From Chromobotia macracanthus (taxonomy: Eukaryota > Chordata > Actinopteri > Cypriniformes > Botiidae), in assembly GCA_036877525.1 (NCBI GenBank), contig JAZGTH010000144.1:62001-126000 (forward strand): a stretch of 64,000 nt of DNA, in the 5' to 3' direction. Of the stretch, positions 25,988 through 37,900 are shown in pieces; the first letter of the stretch is position 1; every line of letters starts with the position of its first letter. The notes under the pieces were generated by a model, which made no database searches, was not told the DNA's origin, and saw nothing but the letters and a program-made list of their open reading frames with translations. The translations under genes were made by a program, and so were the position numbers.

Positions 25988-28900
25988 ATGGAGCTGCGAG
26001 GCCTTCAGGAGACACTGAAAGTAGAAGTCCAGTGTCATCAGGTAAATAAAATGGCACGATTGTGGGAGCTTTTCTGGGCCTTAAACGCGGCCGTGTGTCG
26101 GGAGAGGAAATGCGCCGCGTTTGGACGCTCACATTGAGCTGAAAGCGTTCAGAGCGACTCAACGGTCTCATTGTGCGTCTTTACGACGCCATAATCACTG
26201 TGAGCGCTGCTCGTTTAAACGCGACTTCATGCGCTTTGTCGCCCGCGGTGCGTTTTCGTGATCTGGACTAATAATGCGGCGGTTTCGTGTAGCGGTCGGG
26301 ACGAGACTTGAATATTTATGAGCTCAAAACTGACGCGCTGCTCGCCGCTTTGTTCTCCCCTCACAGTAACTTGAAACAGTTTACGCGACACACTTTTCGT
26401 CCTTTTGCTCCGTTTAGAAACTAGTTGCACAGACGACGCAAGACTCGCAGGTAAATCTTTATCTTTGAAGCGTTTGTGTGTTTACATCCGCCGAGAAACT
26501 TTATCAGCGTCCGTCTGCCTCGCGCTGCTCGCGTCGCGTCGCGTTCTGTCGCGTCGCGTCGCGTTCTGCTTTGTCCTTGCGTGACTTTGCTCAATAACGC
26601 GTTTTGTCAAGTTTAGAAAGTATCCACTTTCTTATTTTGTGTTATTTTGGGCAGGAGCCGCACTGGTTATATGTGTTTACATGTAGGACGGAGGGCTTAA
26701 GAAACAACTGCGAGAAAAGCGAAGCAGAATTACAACTTTAAGTGACAATCAAGTGGGAATTTATGCGTATTTCCTCTTTTTTGAATTGGCATCGATTCAG
26801 TTTCACATCACGCGTACATTATCGGCATTTTGTGGTACATTTGCCCTCCCAAACAATGTTTACAAACTGTTGGACATGAACTGTGGACTTGGGTTCAGTG
26901 AGATGTCAAAGCCCGAGTGTTTTATTTTTAAGCAGAATAATGTTTGTACTTTGGTGAATTGCGAAGTGTTGGGAAACGTTAGCGTCCATTTTGAGCAGGT
27001 CGACGCGTTTCTGGGCAGTTTGGTGAAGAAGTGTCCGTTTCTAACTTGATTTCTCAGACGTGCGATGAAATCCGCTCACTGCATGCGTGTTGTTTGGGTT
27101 TTTACCGGGACGCACTTGTTCTGCACTTTATTATTGTACTCTTGCTGGGGGGTTATTGCTTTAGTGGGTCACGTGACGACGTGGTCGCGTTTGATTCGAT
27201 CTCTGCACCTCACTTTCACTTTTTACAATCGCGAATTAAACGCAAGCTCATCTATATTGTGTCGCTGTTATGTGAATGTTTAACTCGTGCTGGCGTGTGT
27301 CCCTGGTTAGTGGGACGTGGACGAATCACGCCCGAGCCCCTCAGTGAATCCGCCTCAGCGTCACAGCGCGACGGCGTTCAGCACCTCGGACAGCGCCGCG
27401 CTCCTTCATTCAGATGTTGCGGATGCGCGACGCGTGCGGCTCGACCGCGTCTGTGATCGCTGTTTGTTGTTTTTTCGGCGTTGTGTCTCAGTTTGATGAT
27501 AGTGGACGCTTCCATTTTGTGCCGAAGGGGTGTTGCTTTCCTCCTGACATGGAGCAAAAGTCTGCAGAGCTTCTGGCGGGGGGAGGGCTCATTCATGGCC
27601 GCTGTGGAGAGGGGGAAGGGAGCGGAAAGCCCAAGTCAGCACCACACCAGACCGCTACGCTCTCCAGCGAGCCTGGCCTTCAGATTTACCCCATGAGCCG
27701 TTGTGTTTTCATCTTTAAAAACAGCTTCACAACATAGGTTTCCTAAGACCTTTGAGAAATACATGCATTAGCATACATTACAATACGTGATCAACACCAC
27801 GTTATTTCATGTGTTGCAGTGCATTATACTTTGTAAATGTGTGTCGTGATAAGGTGTTAAGTGTTATAATGTATTATTATTAGTGTTTGTAGTTACATGA
27901 AAAGATAAAACATGTTATACAGCGTGTACTCTGAGGCCACACTGAATCTCTCTATAATGTATTAATAATGTCTTCATGTTGCATTCCTAATGAAGCCATT
28001 CCTTTAGAGCTACAAGACCAAAAGACTTCAAAACACCTAACTGTAAAGTAAAAAAGGAAATATTAAAATGGTGTTGTGTTTATTTATAGTTCATAAGTCT
28101 GCAGCTTTCCAAATAATGTATGATCTTTCATTAAATAGATACTGTTCTCATAAAACAGTTTGCAGTTTATACAGTGTATGTTTGAAGTGAGTGATGTATT
28201 ATGTTTGCAGAATTGTCAATACCAGCAGTAGCAGAGTGTCCCACACCTTCCTGTAGATCACATCTGAGTGGATGTTGCAGTTATGGTGTTAAAAGTCAGG
28301 TAATGAAGTTGAAAGAGATTAGATCCAGTATTGAGTGAGTCTGTTTTCTGCACTATCATTGCTATGAGTTGCGGATAACACTGAGGTCACATAATGAGCT
28401 GCACACCTATGAATATATTCAAATACATGAAATATTTTATTGCCCTGGGAGATTTACTGTAGTCTGACTAAAAATAGGAGGAATTAGATTAGAACAAAAT
28501 ACTGTTTAACTATGTGTCTTGTTGTACTGGGCACATTTTTGGATCTGGGCCTATAATGACCCCCCCCTTATATTTCCCCTTCATTTTTAATTTAAAAATG
28601 TTTGAAATGCAGATGAACACAGAAAGCACTCCCTCTGGCTTCTGTTAGCTGACAACATCATAATTGCGTGAAGCTCTTGTAAGTAATCTCGTCGTAGGGC
28701 AAACATGTTCTGTTCATGTATATAAATATCTGCCTTTTCTTGGCAGTTTTTAATACCTGTTGTGCGAGAGCATTTCTGTATTGTTGTGTGATTGCTCTGG
28801 GTTGCATCACTGATCCAGAGACACTCATGAAATCAGAGCTTAGTTTTGCTCTCATCTGCTCATCTTTAAAATGTTTTTTGGTCTCTCTCATCATCATGTC

Positions 28901-31900
28901 CTTTGTTTGTGCATGCACGTTGTGTTTTTATGTTGGTCACAGTGTATAACATAAGTGAGATTTCATAGACGATTTGTAAATTGAACAGGAGCAGAATCTC
29001 AGTTACTGGAGAGTGAAGCATTTTCACTCAATTTATGTACACACCATCAGTTTCTATTGGCAACATTCATGTTTGCAAGGTTCATCCAGATTGATTAGGC
29101 AAACTGGCCGTATCCATTGGCAACAACACCTGGACAGCACCAGTAAGAGCCATGCAAGTTCACATAATTTTACCTCCAGAACCTGTTACACACTGTAGAT
29201 ATAGACTCGGATCTGTACAGAAGACTCACATCTCAGAAGCAGAAAATGGACAACCAATAAAAGCTTTATTTTAATTAGCGTAATTGCGTAATAGTGTTTC
29301 AAAGCAACACTGCTGTAAATAAGTGTGATTTTTGTGACTTTGATTTGTGTGAATCAGCTTATCTTTGAAGATGGTTCTGTTTCAGACGACACAAGCACGA
29401 TCGTGTTAATGAACTGGGTTTTCTTCTCATTCTAAAGACAGTTTGGACCATAATCAAGGCAATGCCAGTCAAAGACATCTGTGCTCAGGTGGAAATAACT
29501 CCAGATGTTCAGAAGCTTTTAATCATTTTTCAACATTGGGAGTTCAAAGAAAATTCTCAGTGGACTATGAACCAAAACAACCAATTCTGAGTTGGGCTGA
29601 AGTGGAAAAGTACTGAAAAGCCAGATAATAAAATATTTTATATTGTTAACATAATATGTTTGAAATGTGTTGCAAAACATTTAAATATGTTGTAGTTTTA
29701 GAGTGTAGGGAGACAAACTCGCTGGCGGGCTTCTTGTTCCCATGGTAACAGCGACTTCTCTGATTGGTGGACAGATGCATAAATCATCACCTAACAATCA
29801 TGATAGGTCTGACTGAAATAGTTGATATTTCTCTCTAGAGAAAATAAAGGAGAGCACAGGAACTGTTCTGATCTTCTGTGAATTAATCTATAGATCAATT
29901 GACAGATTTACCCTATGTACCCTGTACAGATTATCTTTTTATCTGAAACACGGCAACTGCATTTATTGAGTTGAATGTGAAATGTTTTATTTTAAGAAGA
30001 TTCTTCATGACTGGATGATTCATTCTGAAATCGAACGCATGCTTTCGAGATTTGACTCAGCACCATATGGCTTTCTGTGTTGCGAGACAGTAACGATGTA
30101 ATGATATTAGATCACGTTAGTTGACCACTTGGATTACTGGATTCGGACTAAAGCCGATACCTTCAGCGACGCCATCATGGCTTCGTTCCAAATGCTGGTG
30201 AGCTTTCTACATAGCTCACTTTAGCTTGCTTCATATGATAACAATGACAGAAGACTGTAGAAGTGTATAGATTCATGATCACCATTATTAACTAAAGTAT
30301 AAACTGAATAGTTTCAGTCCTTCTTGCTGATTGGTCAATAGCTGTGGTTTATTAATGAGAAAAGATTACAATCTTTTCACTGTCCAGCACCCATTACCAA
30401 CTGTTATTTGTTGCACATTCTGTGACTGTTTAAAACACTAATACTTATAACATTTTAATAAATGATTGTGTCCTCAGTATTTTTTAATTGGTAGCTGTTA
30501 CACAAGCAATAAGGCACTCAAGCTGTGTCATACTGTGGCTATAGTCACGTCTTTAGTCAAGAGTAACAAAGTCTTCTAGCTGTGATTCTTGTCACAGTAC
30601 AGCACAGCCTCAGTTCTTATTGGTTATAAAAATCACTCAGCAATAGGCCAGGATATCATTTGGGCTGATGAAGTAACCAGAATGACAATTATAGTCTCAT
30701 GTTTTAAGCCTAAAAAGACCCAGTGTTTATTGGTGTAGATAAAAGGTTCTGATTGTGCACTTTCATGAGTTCCCTGTGTAGTGTTTCCAGTACACTGGAG
30801 TATAGCTGGTCATTGAGGAGGGGGCGTGTCCTGTGGTGTCTGCCCTGCCTCCTAACCTGATTGAGGTCTTAACAAACAGAAAGTCTGTCAATCATTGATG
30901 AGATGAGGTCATGCTGTTAAGCTTTAGTGTCAGTGGTTTGGCTGGGCAGGTCACCGTTGGCTGATATTAAACCACATCTGTGTCAGAGTTTTCTGCTGCC
31001 CATAGCCACTTAAAACCCAGCAAGTACTTCAGCTGTGACAATGTCATTTCCTGCAGAAGTGCTGATTCAGCCCTGAAGCAGTTACATCAGGAAAACATAA
31101 TTTTTTCCTTTTTTAAAGCAGCACTTTGAGAACATACTGTAGCTTTAAATCCTTTCTGATCCGAAAATAACAGTTATAGAACTGAAGAATTCAGATTTGA
31201 CAACTTGAATTTTTGCTCACAAACAAACCAGCTTGATTGAGGTAACAGGTACCGAATTGAGTTTCTGCTGCCAGTACTGTAGAAAAATTGTTTTGTTATC
31301 GATTTGGTGCTGGTACTTTAGTCATGGCCGGATCTGATAATGTCTTGTCTGATCACTGTGAAATTGTCTCGGGCTCGGCGTTGTGGCTACAGGCATCACT
31401 GTTGAACTGATGATAGCATGTTTCTTGTTTGTGTCAGAAATAGTAGTTTAAGATCAGCTGAACCGGTGAGCGTTAACAGTGCACGCAGGTGAAGGACAGG
31501 TGGAGGTTGTGCATTTGATGCCTAATTTGGTCTATGTAAGAATGAATGAACGCATTTACGTTACACATCACAATTGTAGAGATATAAATAATGAAGGTGT
31601 ATTTCTTTATTTTAGGGGACAAAATTCTCTCCTCATTTATCACACATATTTGTTCATGTTGTCCCAAACATGTATGACTTTCCTCTGTGGAAGATGAGAG
31701 GAGAAACTTTGAAGAAGTCGACAATGCATGAAACTCTGACATGTTTCTGTTTTCACTCAATGAAAACAGTTATACAGAGCACTGAACAATACCGCAGGAT
31801 CTACAGACACATGCAGTTTTATTTGAAGTACACAAACACTTCCTCTGTATGACACACTGTTTGCTGATATGGAGATTCATTTATTCATAATTATGTTTGC

Positions 31901-34900
31901 TAACCGATATGGTGCTTGATATTACCAAATTCAGTTTGTTGTTGTTGTATTAAAATGTAGTCATTATTTACTCACCCTCATGTCATTCAATTCTCTCATG
32001 GCTTTCTTTGCTCTTCAGAGATTTTTTAACATTTTTGAGATTTTTTGCTCTTCAGAGATTTTTTTGTTTAATTTTTTTTTTTGCTTACAATAGCAGTGTG
32101 TAAAACAAGGAAAAAAAAGGTAAGCCAGTATGAACCAGTATGAAGTATGAGTATGAACGACACGAGTATGAGGGTGAGTAAATTGTGACTAAATGTTCAT
32201 TTTTGGGTGAACTGTCCCTTTAAAGACCCCAAGCTAGTCTGAATACATTCATATAAAAAACAGAACAGTAAACACACGTTAGCATTTATTTTATTGATTT
32301 AAGATGGTTCATGTGTTCTCTGATAAATTGAGGAGTGTGGTGCAGTGGTTAAAGGGCTGGGCTGTTAAATGTACGCTTGCAGATTTGAATCTTGCTTGTG
32401 CTCCATCAGCATTGTGTCATAAACATGAATTAAACATGACTCGTCCGGTGACGTCTTGGTTTTCTTGTGCTGTGTTGTTCTGTGTGTGACCCGGAGTTGT
32501 TCGTGCTTGGCAACCAGAAGGTGGCACGCTTTATACTCGCCCTGTTCAGGTGAAGTGTTGGAGCTATAAATAGCCTGAAGACAGCTTCAACACACAGGAA
32601 AGAGATGAGAGCGGTAGGAGTCACTCCCTGGGCTGTAAATAAAGAGCTCTTCACCAAGTCCACATCTCCTGCCCTTGACACCACACACATGTGAATGCAT
32701 GCCCTTGATCACGGGTTCGAGTATGACTGGAGACCTTTGTTGATTTTTCTTCAAGAATGTTGATTTTTCTTAAAGAAACATAAACTTATTGGATGTATGA
32801 ACATAGTAGCATAGTAAATTAATTTACACATTTTAATGTGATTGTTTTGATGTCAGTGTCTTGTGTGTTTGGCACTTGGACTGGATTTCCTCTTGGATAG
32901 AGTTTGGATCCCAGGATCCAAGGAAGCAGTGGGATTTGTTGGAATTCTTTAAATCGTGTAATCTGACTGTGTTAACTGCAGTAATCAGTACTGCCATTAT
33001 CTGTGTCCAGTTCTCACTGTACAGAAAGGTGACACCAAACTCCTCAGAGAAGATCATCAGATAAAGATGTGAGACATTTATTATGAGGTCTGTGTGCTAC
33101 TGCACTTGTTTAATGTCATTGTTTTGTAACGTAAGGAAGATAATAGTGAAAGATGCTCTTTTCGAATGTTGTCTTCCATCTACAGCTCATGGAAGGCAGT
33201 GAGTTGGTATGTTTAGACAGTTTGTTTCAGCATGTTCAATGAAGATGATTTCAATAAAGTGATTCAAAAAATAGATTCACTGATTCATGAATCATGAAGT
33301 AATCACCCAGCTTGATTCATACCCAGTTTTCATTTATTTTCAGTTAAAATGTTTGATGTATTTCTGTGTCAGACAAACACTAAAAAATGTATCTAAAAGG
33401 TAGCCATGTTTTTAAGATGCTAGTCATTTTGGTAACACTCATTGTTAGTTTAAGTTAGCTAATTGTAATGAGTTACCGTCATTATAAATGACTAGTGTGT
33501 TATCTTAAAAAACTACAGTTTCAGAGTAGCTTCCTAAAGTGTTGCAGGCGTCTGTCTTTAAAACAGCAGAATTGAGCACAGAGAAGGCCGTCCTTGAAAT
33601 GTCACTTAATCATCACACCGTAATGAACGAGGTTTTGATTGGCCCCTGACAGGGTCACTGTAAGTGATGTGCGAAAGGCAAATGTTTGTCACTGCACAAA
33701 CTGTGGTGTGTCGTATCTGGGTTGCCTACAGTGATGTTAAAAGAAACTGTTTACCCACAGAAGTTGATTTATACTGTCAGGTTCATTTGTTTTTTTTGGC
33801 CATGAGAACCAGTTGCAGCATTTGGCGTCTATGACGTCAGACCTGGTACAGCAGGTGTTTTCAGCTTGAAACACTGCACAGACCAATTGGTGTAGGTGAG
33901 AATCAGGCACTTTACAGTCTGATTACAAACGGACAGAATGCCAAAAAACAGGGCACAAAGAGAGTTAAGCTCTTAATTCTGTGTAGTCTCTGCACAATAA
34001 AACAGAAACGCAGTAAGGTACAGCAGAAAATACAATATTATAATGTTATTTAGTTCTCTTCCTGGAGGGCCATATCTTGTGGAGTTCAGTTCCAGGCCTG
34101 CTCTTAAACTCCCTCCTCTCATTTCTAAGTAATCCAGTGGCTGGTGTGTGTGTTTGATCAGGGCTACAGCTATCAGCGTGCTGATCTCCAGTTCATGTAA
34201 ACATTGAAAAATGTACTTTGAGAATTTGTGATAATTAAGGAGGAACTTTATAGAAATTAAACAGACTTTGATTTTGGAAGATGAAACCCTTAGTATTGTG
34301 CATCATGTTTCAGCCATGTTGACTGTTAAATTCTGTCACCATTATACTTCAGGTAAAAGATAAAAGTAAACAGATCTGACGTTTTGTAAGGGTTTACAAA
34401 AGAAATGCTTGTGGCAGAGTATGATCTGCTTTTCAGATATTTTCAACACGTTCACTTCTGCCGTCCGTATGTGTGTAATATAAAAGTAACTGCCATTGTG
34501 TTGCCATGACAACAAAGCAGAGGTCACCGACAAGATCAAAAAAGTGCGTTCTGGGCCTGGCCCTGTTATTGTAAGTGTGTTACTGTAATTGCATTTTTCT
34601 GCAAAATATGTTCAATGGCATATCATCATAGTTTGAATCAAACATTTGCATACCGTCTATCTTAGCATGCAATTCAATTTAGTTTGTTGCAGATATGTGG
34701 TAAGTGCGTGGATGGGCTAGTATTACCCACAACCCCTTGCACTACACAAGAGAATTGGTTTACTGGCTTACTTTATACTCAAAGCTCCAGTAAATGAATC
34801 TCATCTGATGGCTGCTGGGTGACGAGAGTTTACTCAGTGACCTCTGAGAACACACAGGAAGTGCTTAAGAAGGAATAAATCAAATTGCTCCTAGGACTCC

Positions 34901-37900
34901 TGTGTTCAGATCTCACAGTAGTTCAGTGAGATGAGACTGATCCAGCACAAGCTGATTGGACAATGCAGTAGGTGTGTCTGCAAACACTCCAGAGTCTACA
35001 GTTCCTCTCGCTCTGCATCTCAGACCTTCACTGTGAGAATCTTGCGTCTTTGCAAGAACAAACAGTCAGCCAATGGTTAAATTTGTGCAACCCATTGTTT
35101 CTGAAGGACTAGACACGAACAGTCTGAAGAACCTGTTTAAAGATGGACATTTTAGATCTCTGTGTTTTTTCCCCTCAGATGTGTTTATTGATTTCCACCA
35201 GCCATGTGTTATCACAGAGCGTGGAGGATTGCCCTGATGTTTAGCAGGAGGTTTGAGAGCTTACCAGCTCTCAAACTTCACTAATGGTGATCTTCTGCTA
35301 CAGAGTCTTTGGCATCCATTGGCAAGATTGATTGACAGGATGGCCTTTCATAACATTGGTAGTGTGGTCTGCCAAGTGAACATCATAAACTGGCCCTTCT
35401 TCTAGGCCCTCAGATAGATCTAACGTGTTTTCACCCATCAAACAAACCGTTGGGTCTCTCTTTAGTCTATAGATGCCCTTAAAGAGATAGTTCACGCCAA
35501 AATGAAAATTTCTACCGTCATTTACTCACCCTCACTGCATTCCAAACCTGTATGATTTTCCTGAGGACGAGATATTTTCAAGATTTAGATATTAAATCTT
35601 CAAAATTTAGATATTTTAGATATTTATGCATTTTGCATAATACATTATTAACCGAATTATCATATTGCTACTTGCTCCTGTTCGGCATGCTGGGAAATAA
35701 CCCTTCATGTGAACATATAACCCATCTTCATTTTCTTCATTATGTGGATCCTTATGAAAACAGCTTAAATATGCTGAATCTCACTCTGTTTCCAACAATA
35801 AATACACAATCAGCCCATGTCAGATTTACCCTAAGGATGTCGTGTTGTTCTGTTGAATGACGTCCTTTGTGTGTGTGTCTGTGTGTATTATATGTGTCAT
35901 TTTGTATGTGGTCTACCGTATATACACCACTTAAATAAATGATGGCATTTTCTAATGCAGTTATTAATTTTATTAGTTATTTAATATTTATTATGTGGTT
36001 ATCCCCCATTTTGAACAGGATTATATATGTAGCCAATTTTCACCCAGTTTAACCCTTTAATCAATATGTTCTAGGGTGTGTGGGGGGACGTGAGACAATC
36101 TGCTGTGTTTCTAGCTGAATGGGGCATCAGGGTGGAATGTGGCCTCCAGATGCGACTGGTGAGGGTGTCTGTGGACCTCACTGATCCTCAGAAACAATAG
36201 AGGAGCCACATGCATTGTGAGAGAATTAATGAGTAACATAGCAATAATCTCTGTGTGTGCACCATTTACAGTGTGTGAAAGAAGCTCATCACCTGTTTTC
36301 TGTGACTGGATCAGGGTTATTTCATGCTTCTCAGCAGCGTTCACTGGCAGTAACAGGAAAGTTGATGTAGTCTATGTTGGTGTATGTTTAACCTCAGGTG
36401 AGTCTGTTTAGCAATAACAGAAAATGTTTATTTCAGTTTGACAAAACTGGTGACGTAAACATTAATCGGCACTGATTTTTTTGTAAGAAAAAATGTTGAA
36501 AACTTTTGGTATGAATGGCATCACAAAATATTTTCAAAGAATCGCTATGAATGTTTTGCACTGAAATCATACACTACAACAATGATGCGTTGAAACGACT
36601 AAAGTTGCGGACAAAAATCAGCAACAATATAACTTACAAATATAAGAGAATTTATCTAATATGTTTTAGTGCTACTGCAAAACTACTCTTTTGCTGTTAT
36701 TGTCACGAGATATTTTTAAAAGATGTTTTTTCTGTAAGCAGGCCCCATGTTTAACTGTTTGATTACTGTCCTTATTGTAAAACAGCTTGTGAACATATAG
36801 TACTTCCATTGAGGTACTGCTGTTTCTTCCATCATATTTTTCTTCAGTCCTTTTTGCCACACAAATTCGCTGTACCTCCCTGTCCACTCTAGCCCCAACA
36901 CTTGTAAACCCCTCAGCCACAGTGAATGCTTGTGTGGCATTGTGAAGGGATGGACCTGTAGTGTCCTTCCGCTCCATTCACTGCCACCTCACTCCCTTGT
37001 GTGAATGTGAGTGTGAATGTTTCAAGAATGTTGACTAAAAACGGAGTTCATTAGTAAGTTCATCTACAATCTTATTTTTGCGTCTAACACACACACTGCA
37101 AGTCATAGGCAGCTGTTACTGCAGCATCCAGGTAGCAACTGTGGGAAAGGTGCCTTGCTCAGGGCCATTCTGGTGAACTTAGTGACAACAAAATGAAAAC
37201 GTTCTGGACTTCTGCACTGTTTCATTATGCTGTGCTCTGTTGCACAAACATGTTCTACACAAACATTCAACTTAAACCGTGAACGTTCGCTGTTTGTATT
37301 TTTCTTCTAGCAAAAATGATTATTTCAAAGCTCAAATCACCAGCATGATTCATGCAAATGACAATAAAGGACTTTGACTTTGAAACACAAACCGGCATGT
37401 CTGAGAGCACATCACACTGCAGTGAATTGGAAATGTGATTTGTGTGTAAAGGGTTTGATTCTTTCATCATAAACTGAAAGTGTCAGAGAAAAACACATTA
37501 TCTCGTCTGTGAAGATTTATTAGCTGTGCATGCTCAAATTCTCCCATATAGAGACAGTCTCTGAATATGAAAGACCTGTTTCTCTCTCCCCCCACCCCCA
37601 GGTCTCGCGGTCTCACTAAACCATGAAAGCCATTCAGAAATGAGAATGAGTTTGTGGACTGTAGTATGAAATATTAAGAGCAGATGTAGCGTGAACTTTG
37701 CTCATCTGAGCTGGAGAAATGCATTTTTTTGGGATGTGTGGAGAAATAACTCTTAAATCACTATAACATCTGTCATGAATTAGGCCTCTATTGATCGTTT
37801 TTGTTTTTTGTACAATTTTGACAATGGAATAAAAACTCCCGTGAACTGAAAACACTCATTACAACTGTACAACCATTGACTTCTGCTTTTAAAAACAGTT

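Larger units (their letters stand above)
25490..27700 (+). promoter_or_regulatory. phf21b: CpG island and probable phf21b promoter
   Basis: CG density is high from about 25490 to 27700 and drops sharply on both sides. The phf21b start codon lies 0.5 kb inside it, and the first three coding exons are all within it. No TATA box stands out, which suits a CpG-island promoter. GTCGC words are tandemly repeated at about 26527-26567 in the second intron. Several open frames of 60-150 residues in the island are compositional. The transcription start is probably between 25490 and 25950 but cannot be fixed. Confidence 0.7.

Noticed and set aside
27031..27737. Several open frames of 70-141 residues at the end of the phf21b CpG island
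   Set aside because: GC-rich DNA yields long chance frames on both strands. None resembles a known protein.
36551..36977. Overlapping open frames on both strands in phf21b intron 3
   Set aside because: There is no homology to a known family, no splice context and a composition like the rest of the intron.
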